Source of the DNA: a virus | Strand: one strand, 5' to 3' | DNA length: 52,820 nucleotides | IMG/VR virus record: IMGVR_UViG_3300025101_000034 | Location: 1 to 52,820 of that record | Shown here: piece after piece, positions 45,244-52,271 of the stretch | How positions within the stretch are numbered: the stretch's first letter is position 1 | Layout: every line of letters starts with the position of its first letter | The notes under the pieces: generated by a model | The model's input: only the letters and a program-made list of their open reading frames with translations | What the model was told of the DNA's origin: nothing | The model's database searches: none | Made by a program: the position numbers and the translations under genes

Positions 45244-46898
45244 AATAGCAACTCCTGCTCATCTGGTTCAAGTTCTGATAAATCTTGTTCAGCTAATCTA
45301 CCTGTCTCAACATCGTATATTAGATTAGTAGCTAGACCTACGTCTCCTGTATATCTTGATTTAAGTATTCTTAATTTAGTTGTCCTGGACACTAACTCAT
45401 CATCACTTTGTTGGTTTCTTTCTAAAGCAATAACACAATCAGATAACTGTGCAATACTGTTAGAACCTCTCAAGTGTGAAAGAGAAACTTCTATACCGTT
45501 CTCATGTCCTTTGTTACCGTCCACTCTTCTAAGATGACTAACTAAAATGATGCCAGCTCCTGTCTCTTCAACCATACTTCTAAGCCTGGTCATAATATTA
45601 TCAATAGCTCTTCTCTCGTCCCCTTCTCCGATGGCTGATACCAGCATGTGCAAGTGGTCTACTACTACCCACTTACAATCACATCCTATAATTAAGTATC
45701 TTAGTTTTGAAAATATACTCTCAATATCATTAGTACCAAAGTGAGCATGGACAAATACTCTATCTCCGTCAAAGGTTCTATCATACATATCCTCCAATGT
45801 TTTCCTATCAAACTTATCTCTTTCCTGGTCTATGTATATCCTGGCATTTGCTTCTATAGATAACACACCGTCAACTGTTCTTCTCCAGTCTTCTTCAAGA
45901 GCTATGATACCAACGTTGTCTGCTGTCTCATTGATGAGCCAATGCTCAAGCTCCCTGGTTACACTTGATTTACCTAGGCCTGTACCACCTGTAAGTGTTA
46001 GTAACTCTCCTTGTCTCAAGCCGTATAGTTTATTGTTAAGACCTTGCCAAGGATATGGAACACACTCTTTCTTTTCTCGTTGAAAGAACTGGTCTTTCTT
46101 CTCAGCTACTCTAATGATACCAGAGGGAGTAAAGACTTGTGCATCCCACCATGCTCTTACAAAGTGTTCAAACTTCTTTTGTTTAAGCATATCGTTAGCA
46201 TCTTTAAAACCATTGGGTAAGGTCATAATCTTTGCCTTGCCTGGCTTAAGAATAGATGCTACTTCTTTGGATGCTTTTATTCCTGGAGCATCGCCATCAA
46301 AGCAAATAACAATATGTTCAAAGCTCTCTACATATTCTAGGTTTTCTTTTATATCTTTGACTGCTGAGGAAGCTCCTCTTTTGATTGATACTGAAGCCCA
46401 CTTAGAACCCATGAGTTCAAATGCAGACATAGCATCTACTTCCCCTTCAGTAATCGTGAGGAACTTCCCACCCTCTTTAAATAAATGTTGGCCAAATAAT
46501 CCTGTGCCTTGTATCTGTCCCTGGCATAAAAACTTTTTATCCCTGGTATATCTTATCTTGTTAGCTGTTAACTCATGTTTAATATAGTAAGGATATACAT
46601 GCTGTGCTATCTCGCCTTGACTATCATAGACAACTTTAACACCGTACTTCTTAGCTGTCTCAGAGCTTATGTTCCTGTCTTTAAGGGATGCAAAAGAAGC
46701 TCCGTGTACGTTTAGCAAGGGAGCTGACTTTGGTTCTGGAGTATAAAATTCATCTGTATTCTCTTCAAACTTTGGGAAGAATTTGTCGCAACTAAAACAC
46801 TTAGCTGACCCATCTTCGTTAACTGATAAAGCATCTGAACTATTACATGCTGGACATGGCAAGTGATACTTTTTAAATTTACTTTTTTGTTCGTTCAT
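45240..46898 (-). CDS. primase-helicase (T7 gp4-like)
   Basis: A 552-residue fusion of primase and ring helicase. A zinc finger (C15, C18, C34, C37) opens the protein. TOPRIM motifs follow: FLTITEGEVDAMSA and VICFDGDAPG. The helicase has Walker A LTGGTGLGKSS and Walker B WVVVDHLHML, with ILVSHLRR beyond it. The end is acidic (ELEPDEQELLL), as in T7 gp4, for polymerase contact. I place the start at 46898, where AGGAGA stands 5 bases upstream; the earlier Met at 46925 lacks such a site. Confidence 0.95.
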   Translation of the reverse strand: MNEQKSKFKKYHLPCPACNSSDALSVNEDGSAKCFSCDKFFPKFEENTDEFYTPEPKSAPLLNVHGASFASLKDRNISSETAKKYGVKVVYDSQGEIAQHVYPYYIKHELTANKIRYTRDKKFLCQGQIQGTGLFGQHLFKEGGKFLTITEGEVDAMSAFELMGSKWASVSIKRGASSAVKDIKENLEYVESFEHIVICFDGDAPGIKASKEVASILKPGKAKIMTLPNGFKDANDMLKQKKFEHFVRAWWDAQVFTPSGIIRVAEKKDQFFQREKKECVPYPWQGLNNKLYGLRQGELLTLTGGTGLGKSSVTRELEHWLINETADNVGIIALEEDWRRTVDGVLSIEANARIYIDQERDKFDRKTLEDMYDRTFDGDRVFVHAHFGTNDIESIFSKLRYLIIGCDCKWVVVDHLHMLVSAIGEGDERRAIDNIMTRLRSMVEETGAGIILVSHLRRVDGNKGHENGIEVSLSHLRGSNSIAQLSDCVIALERNQQSDDELVSRTTKLRILKSRYTGDVGLATNLIYDVETGRLAEQDLSELEPDEQELLL

Positions 46899-47006
46899 TG
46901 GTTCTCCTAATTGGTGTTGAAGCAAGAGATGGAGAACAAATATACACTACGATATAACTCACTCCAACACCGTGCTACTTTTATGGAGTAGCCAACCATA
47001 TTACTT

Positions 47007-47234
47007 TTACTCGTCCTCGGATGAGGCTTCTATCTTAGACTCAGGGGATGCCTGACAAATGTCTTCAAGGTTTTTACGATGGACAACATTAGCTATCTGT
47101 AATGCTTCTCTTTGTATTTCAAGTGTAGATACTTTCCTTACTAAGACTTCTGCTTGTACTCTGCTATCTTTGTTCTTAATAGCATTTGTATCGTATTCAG
47201 ATACACCGTCTGAGGTTTCTATTTTTACTATCAT
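47007..47234 (-). CDS. small acidic hypothetical protein
   Basis: A 75-residue protein with a beta start (IVKIETSDGVSEYDTNAI), a helix and an acidic end (ESKIEASSEDE). It abuts the single-strand binding protein gene by one base and precedes the primase gene, so a replication link is plausible, but no family is recognised. Confidence 0.6.
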   Translation of the reverse strand: MIVKIETSDGVSEYDTNAIKNKDSRVQAEVLVRKVSTLEIQREALQIANVVHRKNLEDICQASPESKIEASSEDE

Positions 47235-47671
47235 TAGAACTCCTCGCCACCTTCTACTGAACCAAGCTCATCGCCATCGCCACTTCTATAAGACACCAGC
47301 TCAATGACTTGCATTGCCTGGAGGTCTAGCCCTTTGAAGTCTCCGTACTTATTGCTGGTCTCCCATTCTGCATACTGTACTTTTACTTCACTTCCATTAC
47401 CTACTACTTCATCCATAGGTACTTTGTCTTTATCAAAAAGTTTAGGAGCTTGTCTGGTTCTACCATCTGCTCCATTCATTTTCCTTTTGATAGTTATTGC
47501 ACGGCCTACAGGCTCTTCGTTGATACTTAAGTCTTTGACTTTATATCCACGTGCCTGAAAATCATCAGCCGTCTTATCATCTACAACCAAGTCTACTGTA
47601 TAGACTGGTTCAAACGTTGTGTTAGGGCTTGTTATCGAAGCCCAATAAGCTTTACCACTTACTACTGCCAT
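47234..47671 (-). CDS. single-stranded DNA-binding protein (gp2.5-like)
   Basis: A 145-residue protein that opens SGKAYWASITSPNTTFEPVY and continues as an OB-type beta pattern. It ends in an acidic tail with a terminal Phe (DGDELGSVEGGEEF). An acidic tail ending in Phe is the hallmark by which T7 gp2.5-like proteins contact polymerase and primase-helicase. A strong ribosome binding site (AAAGGAGA) is present. It lies one gene upstream of the primase-helicase. Confidence 0.82.
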   Translation of the reverse strand: MAVVSGKAYWASITSPNTTFEPVYTVDLVVDDKTADDFQARGYKVKDLSINEEPVGRAITIKRKMNGADGRTRQAPKLFDKDKVPMDEVVGNGSEVKVQYAEWETSNKYGDFKGLDLQAMQVIELVSYRSGDGDELGSVEGGEEF

Positions 47672-47713
47672 ATATATTCTCCTTTCGAATAATGTAGTTA
47701 GATTTAACCATAA

Positions 47714-47917
47714 CTATAAATTCAATGCAACTACTAAATCATTGAATTTATTTTCGTCTTCTTCAAAGACAGAAACTTTAAAAGTATTTTTATGTGCTTT
47801 TTCTTTCTGCACAAACTCAACCATGTAACTGTTGATACCGTGTTCCGTATTACAAAACTTTCTATACTGCTCATAGCTCATTTCTTTAGTAATGAATATG
47901 GCTTTGTCTTTACTCAT
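47714..47917 (-). CDS. small hypothetical protein
   Basis: A 67-residue charged protein (FITKEMSYEQYRKFCNTEHG near the start). It overlaps the upstream gene by 4 bp (ATGA). Nothing in the sequence reveals a function. Confidence 0.6.
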   Translation of the reverse strand: MSKDKAIFITKEMSYEQYRKFCNTEHGINSYMVEFVQKEKAHKNTFKVSVFEEDENKFNDLVVALNL

Positions 47918-48078
47918 ACTAGCTTTAGTAATAATGTTCTAAGGGTCTCTAAGTCATACCACTTGCAATCAAATGTCATAGTACCCATCTTGCTGTCAAC
48001 CTGGTACACAGGCTCATCGTATGTGTTCTTGCTTTTGTAAACAATAAACTCTCCAATGCTTGTAATAAATAATCTCAT
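47914..48078 (-). CDS. small hypothetical protein
   Basis: A 54-residue product (MRLFITSIGEFIVYKSKNTY at the start) with a beta-like pattern. It overlaps both neighbours by 4 bp, in the usual coupled style of this arm. Function unknown. Confidence 0.6.
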   Translation of the reverse strand: MRLFITSIGEFIVYKSKNTYDEPVYQVDSKMGTMTFDCKWYDLETLRTLLLKLV

Positions 48079-48320
48079 TTCCAAATCTCCATATTGAGTG
48101 GCTTAGTATCTATGGTTACGTCTCTATCTCCATATATACTTTCAGCCATATCTTTTAAACTGGTAGTAACTATCAAATTCTCAGGGTCTGGTAGCTCTCC
48201 GTTGTTGTAAAGACTAACAAAAAGCTCTACTGATATTGCTCTTACATCAGGCTCTTCGCCTGCTTCATACTTAGGGCATACATATAATTGTGCAACCCCA
48301 CAAATATTTCCTTTCTCCAT
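48075..48320 (-). CDS. small acidic hypothetical protein
   Basis: An 81-residue protein with a VAQLYVCPKYEAGEEPDVRA start and an acidic middle. It overlaps the downstream gene by 4 bp and is one base from the upstream gene. No family recognised. Confidence 0.6.
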   Translation of the reverse strand: MEKGNICGVAQLYVCPKYEAGEEPDVRAISVELFVSLYNNGELPDPENLIVTTSLKDMAESIYGDRDVTIDTKPLNMEIWK

Positions 48321-48321
48321 T

Positions 48322-48630
48322 TTAATATCCTTGTGTCATGTGAACGTAGCAGTTATCGTCTACGTCCTTCCAGTAATCTTCGCTGAGACTACGGCCACAA
48401 ATACATGTGGCTTCGTCTTCAATAAAGTGAGGATGAGACTTCCCAGGATAGGTTCGCAAATGATTTACCTGGTTAACTTCGCTTGCACTTATACGTGGAT
48501 TATTTTTCTTAGTACCTTCCACAACCTCTTGAAGTATCTCGCTTCCTCCAGATGATGAGCCTCTGTCAGTAGGGTTCAAACCTACTGGAGTCAGGGTGTT
48601 TAAATGACTAACTCGCTTTTTTTGTGTCAT
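48322..48630 (-). CDS. hypothetical protein
   Basis: A 102-residue protein. Two ATGs lie 6 bases apart; the second (48630) is preferred, because AAAGGAGG is directly joined to the first and 6 bases from the second. A cysteine pair (CICG) near residue 82 might bind metal, but no full zinc motif is visible. Function unknown. Confidence 0.6.
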   Translation of the reverse strand: MTQKKRVSHLNTLTPVGLNPTDRGSSSGGSEILQEVVEGTKKNNPRISASEVNQVNHLRTYPGKSHPHFIEDEATCICGRSLSEDYWKDVDDNCYVHMTQGY

Positions 48631-48649
48631 ACTCATCCTCCTTTTAAAC

Positions 48650-49462
48650 TTATTCTACATTAATCCTAAAAGGTAATCTACAATTCCTACCTTCAGGGTC
48701 AATTACAATAGCACTAGCAAGTAAATACTTTTCTAATGCTTCAAACAATCTTCTACCAGCATTACCGTTAATGTCAGTAAAGTGTATGTTAGTTATGTTA
48801 CCGTCAACAACATCATAATTTAATACAACAGTTGTTGTCTTTGAGAACTCTATTCTTCGTATATATCTATCAAGGTCTACACTTTTGTCCCTTTCAGGGC
48901 ATGTGAAGATTGGGGCTGGGTCTTCTAGTTCTAACAAGGGGGTTAAGATTTCCAGCCCCTCTTCATTCCTCTCTACTTCCTCTACAAGTGTGCCTTCTTC
49001 AAACTGTTCTTCTTTAAACATTGTGAAGTCGTCCTCTACAAATGGTTCATCCATAGGCTCATCAAGATTAGCTGGCATAGGTAATACTTCATTACCTGTC
49101 AATACACCATAGCCACCAGTAGCTGATAACTCTGATAGTTCTTCAGCCATCATCTCCTGGTTTCCTGCTACCTCATTGATACTCTCAGCCAGTTCGATGT
49201 TGTTATCATCCATCTGCATCTTCAAAGTATTAATACCATCACGATAGACAGCCATCAACATTAGAACTTTGTCTTGTTTATTAATGACCTCCGTCAATTC
49301 TTTTTGCATAGTATTATACTTTGCATCTAATTCATTCAGTCTTTTATCAAGCATCACTCTATCTTGTTCTATAAGATTAAAAGATACTATCAATCCAAAA
49401 GACAACCCAACCAATAACAATACTGCTATTAGTGACATTACATATTGTTTTACAATACTCAT
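48650..49462 (-). CDS. TonB-like membrane protein
   Basis: A 270-residue protein with an inner-membrane anchor (about residues 8-30, MSLIAVLLLVGLSFGLIV), a coiled coil (about 31-115), an acidic linker (about 120-190) and a C-terminal domain like that of TonB. The C-terminal pattern is VVLNYDVVDGNITNIHFTD, then a helix LFEALEKYLL, then LPFRINVE. TonB carries energy to outer-membrane transporters; a phage copy could alter outer-membrane traffic early in infection. Two cysteines (in FTCPERD and RNCRLPF) could form a disulfide. AAAGGAGA precedes the start. The domain call is by pattern only. Confidence 0.62.
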   Translation of the reverse strand: MSIVKQYVMSLIAVLLLVGLSFGLIVSFNLIEQDRVMLDKRLNELDAKYNTMQKELTEVINKQDKVLMLMAVYRDGINTLKMQMDDNNIELAESINEVAGNQEMMAEELSELSATGGYGVLTGNEVLPMPANLDEPMDEPFVEDDFTMFKEEQFEEGTLVEEVERNEEGLEILTPLLELEDPAPIFTCPERDKSVDLDRYIRRIEFSKTTTVVLNYDVVDGNITNIHFTDINGNAGRRLFEALEKYLLASAIVIDPEGRNCRLPFRINVE

Positions 49463-49590
49463 TTCTTTCTCCTTTTTTTAATTCTCTTCTCACGTTTCAT
49501 TTCGTCAACTATCATTGTGCTTTCCCAGGCAAACCAGCCTGCTCCTATCATCATCAATAGTCCCATTATGTTACTCAGTATCTCTTCCAT
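49459..49590 (-). CDS. small single-pass membrane protein
   Basis: A 43-residue protein with one hydrophobic segment (IMGLLMMIGAGWFAWES) and a very basic end (KREKRIKKRRKK). It overlaps the TonB-like gene by 4 bp (ATGA), so the two are probably made together. Confidence 0.6.
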   Translation of the reverse strand: MEEILSNIMGLLMMIGAGWFAWESTMIVDEMKREKRIKKRRKK

Positions 49591-49828
49591 CATCTACCTT
49601 TGTTACTTGAAAGCCCCAGCACCAATGCTTATTGTCTAGGCCTAAGATACATTCCCTGTCTCTTACAAAGTTCCAATGCAGACTACCTACATCGTCTCCG
49701 TATTTTGTTCCAGGTTCAACTACAGTAATAGTCTCAACCTTTGCTTTCTTTGGTGGCTCATGTCCCCATGCTCCAGCCCACATTACTACATCTCCTGGAT
49801 ATAAAAAGTTTTGCTCATCAAATGTCAT
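49571..49828 (-). CDS. small hypothetical protein rich in tryptophan
   Basis: An 85-residue protein with a beta-barrel-like pattern and several Trp residues (YPGDVVMWAGAWGHE, then HWCWGFQVTK). It could be an SH3-like small fold, but that is not certain. It overlaps the genes on both sides. Confidence 0.6.
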   Translation of the reverse strand: MTFDEQNFLYPGDVVMWAGAWGHEPPKKAKVETITVVEPGTKYGDDVGSLHWNFVRDRECILGLDNKHWCWGFQVTKVDDGRDTE

Positions 49829-50022
49829 CTTACCCTCACTTCGTCATTAGCTCTACAGTCATTTACAAAATCAATACACTCATTCATGCATTCGCTGATA
49901 TGTCTTATCCTGTACTCGCCTGGATTATCTTCTACTCGGTCAACCAACTCACTAAGTAAGCTGACTGCTTTATTTAATTTAGTTTTGTAATCAATTAGTA
50001 ATTGTTTTTGTACTCTACTCAT
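49825..50022 (-). CDS. small helical hypothetical protein
   Basis: A 65-residue protein with a helix rich in Lys and Leu (TKLNKAVSLLSELVDRVE) and cysteines in the second half (ECMNECIDFVNDC). It overlaps both neighbours by 4 bp. Function unknown. Confidence 0.6.
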   Translation of the reverse strand: MSRVQKQLLIDYKTKLNKAVSLLSELVDRVEDNPGEYRIRHISECMNECIDFVNDCRANDEVRVR

Positions 50023-50174
50023 CTGCCTTGTCCTCCATATCTTTTGTGGCTACGTTTTTTGTGCTTGTTCATAGTAGACATTGCAACCTTGATACGTCTA
50101 CCACGTCCACCTCTACCCTGTGAAGTAGCCTTCTTCACGTGGTCTATTGTAACTATTTGTTTTGCTCTTCTCAT
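50019..50174 (-). CDS. 51-residue very basic protein
   Basis: A short Arg/Lys/Gly-rich product (SQGRGGRGRRIKVAMSTMNK, then HKKRSHKRYGG). The charge suggests DNA or RNA binding, in the manner of small early phage proteins that act on host transcription or on RNA. It is coupled to its neighbours by ATGA overlaps. Confidence 0.6.
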   Translation of the reverse strand: MRRAKQIVTIDHVKKATSQGRGGRGRRIKVAMSTMNKHKKRSHKRYGGQGR

Positions 50175-50476
50175 TTTGTTAAATATTTAAAATGCTCTGG
50201 CATAGTCTTAGCTCTTTGATATTCCTCTGCCATAGTATTGATATCTTTAGCTGACATAGTATCTGCCGTTCTCTGTACAAGCCATTCAATAACTAACTGT
50301 AGTATTGGGAACTCTTGTCCAGCATCTTCATAGCCTTCAACGTATGACATGACATGCTCAAGTAAATCATCTTTTAAATCAGCTCTCATGCCGTCCAGGC
50401 CTGGTATGTTCTTAAGACTTTCCTGGACTAACTCCAGCTTGTCTTCTAAGTATCTTGTGTGTCCTTCGTGGCTCAT
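50171..50476 (-). CDS. helical hypothetical early protein
   Basis: A 101-residue, strongly helical, acidic protein (RYLEDKLELVQESLKNIPGL, then LLEHVMSYVEGYED). No family recognised. It overlaps the genes on either side by 4 bp. Confidence 0.6.
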   Translation of the reverse strand: MSHEGHTRYLEDKLELVQESLKNIPGLDGMRADLKDDLLEHVMSYVEGYEDAGQEFPILQLVIEWLVQRTADTMSAKDINTMAEEYQRAKTMPEHFKYLTK

Positions 50477-50736
50477 CCGTTACCGTCCTCATCTTCTGTT
50501 AATGGATATCCTTTCTTGTTAAAGAACTCTAAGTTCTCAGGATATTTCCAGTCTATATCATAAAGATGACTGTCAGAAACCTCATGTGTCGTGCCGTCCA
50601 CCATCTCTATCATAAGAGTTCCATACTTACACCAATGATATGCGATATCGTTGTAATCAAGTTTAAGGTGGCTTACATCATAGCTAGCTACCTGGTTGTA
50701 ACTAGCATGAACTTTTTTAACTGTGTGAACACTCAT
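50473..50736 (-). CDS. hypothetical early protein
   Basis: An 87-residue protein (SVHTVKKVHASYNQVASYDV at the start) ending in acidic EDEDGNG. It overlaps the upstream gene by 4 bp, so both are under the promoter at 50938-50967. Confidence 0.6.
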   Translation of the reverse strand: MSVHTVKKVHASYNQVASYDVSHLKLDYNDIAYHWCKYGTLMIEMVDGTTHEVSDSHLYDIDWKYPENLEFFNKKGYPLTEDEDGNG

Positions 50737-50906
50737 CCTTGACCCCCTGCTCTTAACAGAACTGCATAGTCTTTTTTGCTGGCCTTACCGTCCAACAACC
50801 TATCAAGTGCCTTGAGTTCTTTGAGTGAAAATACTTTTACTTTGTCTACGTTGACTGTCTGATGAAAGTCTGGAAACGTAACTTCTTTTTTATATTTATT
50901 TGCCAT
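50733..50906 (-). CDS. small early hypothetical protein
   Basis: A 57-residue basic protein (MANKYKKEVTFPDFHQTVNV, then FSLKELKALDRLLDG). A strong ribosome binding site (AAAAGGAGA) and a promoter lie directly upstream, and it is the first gene of the long leftward operon. Function unknown. Confidence 0.65.
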   Translation of the reverse strand: MANKYKKEVTFPDFHQTVNVDKVKVFSLKELKALDRLLDGKASKKDYAVLLRAGGQG

Positions 50907-50921
50907 ATATTGTTCTCCTTT

Positions 50922-50938
50922 TATATAGTCTTTATAGA
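50922..50938 (-). repeat. 17-bp direct repeat, copy 1
   Basis: TATATAGTCTTTATAGA on the + strand occurs here and at 51036-51052. This copy lies between promoter and ribosome binding site of the gene at 50906. The second copy extends into a palindrome (ATAGTC, six bases, GACTAT), as an operator might. Confidence 0.6.
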
Positions 50939-50967
50939 ATATAGAACAGTATTTATTAAGTTGTCAA
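50938..50967 (-). promoter_or_regulatory. sigma70-type promoter for the leftward operon
   Basis: On the minus strand TTGACA (50967-50962) is a perfect -35 box, followed after 18 bp by TATATT (50943-50938), five of six bases of the -10 consensus. Transcription would start about 20 bases before the ribosome binding site of the gene at 50906. Confidence 0.7.
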
Positions 50968-51035
50968 GTATTTTATAAAGATATTTATAAAAATAAATAA
51001 AAAAATAAATATATATTATTTAGTTCTTATGATAC

Positions 51036-51052
51036 TATATAGTCTTTATAGA
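51036..51052 (-). repeat. 17-bp direct repeat, copy 2
   Basis: The second copy of TATATAGTCTTTATAGA; here it is part of a perfect 6-base inverted repeat (ATAGTC / GACTAT, six bases apart, 51041-51058). It is a candidate repressor or activator site. Confidence 0.55.
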
Positions 51053-51106
51053 CTATCAAGAGGCAGAACCTAGGCTGTATAACTATTTACTTCGATACCC
51101 TAGGCA

Positions 51107-51131
51107 CAAAAAAGCCCCAATTAAGGGGCTT
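51107..51131 (-). terminator. intrinsic terminator
   Basis: AAGCCCC and GGGGCTT pair around AATTAA (51112-51131); on the minus strand the hairpin is followed by a T-run. It sits behind an orphan leader copy with no gene, so it may end a short RNA. Confidence 0.8.
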
Positions 51132-51143
51132 CATGTGTACCGT

Positions 51144-51173
51144 CTTTTAGTTTAATATCAAAGTAAACGTATT
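51144..51173 (-). repeat. orphan degenerate copy of the early leader
   Basis: On the minus strand this reads nearly the same as the leader of the gene at 51562: both contain TTGATATTAA then CTAAA, preceded by an ATAC-T-TTAC-like segment. No open frame follows; a terminator begins 13 bases downstream. It is a remnant of a lost gene or the start of a small RNA. Confidence 0.5.
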
Positions 51174-51196
51174 GTCTTTACCTAATTATTTTAAAA

Positions 51197-51226
51197 TAAA
51201 AAAAACCCCAGCGATTGCCAGGGTTT
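51197..51226 (-). terminator. intrinsic terminator
   Basis: AAACCC and GGGTTT pair around a 12-base loop, with a T-run on the minus strand. It directly follows the stop codon of the gene at 51233. The loop bases are identical to those of the terminator at 51885-51915. Confidence 0.85.
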
Positions 51227-51232
51227 ATAGTT

Positions 51233-51562
51233 TTAATATCCGTAGCCTGCATAGTGATTATCAGGGTTCAACTGCTGAAATTTTATCTGGCCGTCTTTGA
51301 TTCTCTTTTTAGTTTCTGGAGTATCAAAACCAGTAAAATTATTTCTGTGTCTGCTGGTTGTCCTGGAGTAGTTCCAGTAATCAGCATCAAAGACTAAACC
51401 TGCATCAGTATAACCAGCTATTATAGTGCCGTAGCTTTGGAAAAATGTCCCCTCTGCTGTCGTTACTATAAACTGATTTGCTACCTTGTTGCCGTTGCTA
51501 TTGGTCAAGCTTTTGACCTTTAAGCCTGTGGCACATATTGGGTTTTTAGATTCGTTCTTCAT
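51233..51562 (-). CDS. early protein of a widespread phage family (DUF8033-like)
   Basis: A 109-residue protein with the recognisable pattern FFQSYGTIIAG, then DADYWNYSRTTSRHRNNF. This resembles the DUF8033 family, common in phages and without a known role. It is preceded by one of the repeated hairpin leaders and followed by a terminator, so it is its own transcription unit and likely an early gene. Confidence 0.7.
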   Translation of the reverse strand: MKNESKNPICATGLKVKSLTNSNGNKVANQFIVTTAEGTFFQSYGTIIAGYTDAGLVFDADYWNYSRTTSRHRNNFTGFDTPETKKRIKDGQIKFQQLNPDNHYAGYGY

Positions 51563-51570
51563 ATCGTTTA

Positions 51571-51597
51571 GCCCTCCTTGGGCTGTTTAGTTAATAT
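51571..51597 (-). promoter_or_regulatory. 27-bp leader repeat with ribosome binding site in a hairpin (copy 1)
   Basis: On the minus strand the leader contains AACTAAACAG then AGCCC-AAGGA-GGGCT, a 5-bp stem. The ribosome binding site AAGGAGG spans its loop and 3' arm. The same 27 bp stand before the gene at 52611. The site may control early translation. Confidence 0.7.
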
Positions 51598-51605
51598 CAA
51601 GGTAA

Positions 51606-51635
51606 AGTATACCATCATAATAATTTTTAATGCAA
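51606..51635 (-). promoter_or_regulatory. probable promoter of the gene at 51562
   Basis: On the minus strand TTGCAT (51635-51630), an 18-bp spacer and TATACT (51611-51606) resemble a sigma70 promoter with a good -10 and a poor -35. It starts inside the end of the upstream gene. Confidence 0.5.
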
Positions 51636-51812
51636 GCCGTCAGACTGTCCAAATACATTTTTTAAAAATTCTTCAGGGTCTATTGCTCCTGGTGTATTTA
51701 TTGCCAGGTCAAAAGCTTTTAATATTGCCTGCTGTACATTTTCTGGGCTGTTGTCATTAGCCATTTTTAGGATTGCATCTATTAAGTCGTTATATAGTTT
51801 TTTATTTTTCAT
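51627..51812 (-). CDS. small early hypothetical protein
   Basis: A 61-residue protein, mostly helical (KKLYNDLIDAILKMANDN, then AILKAFDLAI). It has its own leader with a hairpin around the ribosome binding site. Function unknown. Confidence 0.65.
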   Translation of the reverse strand: MKNKKLYNDLIDAILKMANDNSPENVQQAILKAFDLAINTPGAIDPEEFLKNVFGQSDGLH

Positions 51813-51817
51813 ATCTT

Positions 51818-51832
51818 AGAGCCTCCAGCTCT
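51818..51832 (-). promoter_or_regulatory. ribosome-binding-site hairpin
   Basis: On the minus strand AGAGC-TGGAG-GCTCT forms a 5-bp stem with TGGAG in the loop; the full site GGAGG extends one base into the 3' arm, 9 bases before the start codon at 51812. The stem sequence differs from the leaders at 51571 and 52619, but the design is the same. Confidence 0.6.
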
Positions 51833-51884
51833 TATTTTATTAGTTTATATATAGATAACGATTGAACCTAGAAAATGTTACAGA

Positions 51885-51915
51885 TAAAAAAAAGCCCCAG
51901 CGATTGCCAGGGCTT
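51885..51915 (-). terminator. intrinsic terminator
   Basis: AAGCCC and GGGCTT (51892-51915) pair around the same loop sequence as the terminator at 51197-51226, with a T-run on the minus strand. It closes the two-gene early operon 52611-51933. Confidence 0.85.
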
Positions 51916-51932
51916 CAGGGGAGCTTTAAGGA

Positions 51933-52271
51933 TTAACTATAGTGCCACATATCCCATTTATGGACTATGGCCTGCAATTCCTCCTCTGTGGGCTTCTCAT
52001 CTCTTTCTAAAAGCTCTTTAAATATATCTGCCTTTGCTGAGTGGTGGGCTATCTGAAAGCCTCCAGGGGTTTTAATCTTGTCAGCTTTGAAATATACCCA
52101 GCCTTGAAAGTCTCTACCTCCAGCATCAAATATATGAGACCTAATATTAAGAGCTTCAGCATATAAAGACTGCAAGCCCTCCACAAAGTTTATGAAGCTG
52201 GCCTTGGCCTCCACCTTGCCAGCTTTCATTTCTTCCATTAATTTAACGTTGTTTAAATATCCGTTACTCAT
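51933..52271 (-). CDS. early hypothetical protein
   Basis: A 112-residue protein from the ATG at 52271, which has AAAGGAG about 10 bases upstream (an upstream TTG at 52280 is less likely). It overlaps the previous gene by 8 bp. The sequence is helical with aromatic residues (GRDFQGWVYFKADKI). No family recognised. Confidence 0.6.
   Translation of the reverse strand: MSNGYLNNVKLMEEMKAGKVEAKASFINFVEGLQSLYAEALNIRSHIFDAGGRDFQGWVYFKADKIKTPGGFQIAHHSAKADIFKELLERDEKPTEEELQAIVHKWDMWHYS

Larger units (their letters stand above)
50907..51232. other. AT-rich early control region
   Basis: A 326-bp non-coding stretch on the leftward arm. It holds a promoter (50938-50967), a 17-bp direct repeat (50922-50938 and 51036-51052), an imperfect leader copy (51144-51173) and two terminators (51107-51131, 51197-51226). 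The A/T-rich block at 50970-51035 could be an origin or promoter region, but no origin motif is proven. Confidence 0.6.

Noticed and set aside
48562-48584. tRNA T-arm-like hairpin with GGTTCAAACC
   Set aside because: No acceptor, D or anticodon arms are found around it, the T-stem does not pair in the right register, and it lies in a coding region.
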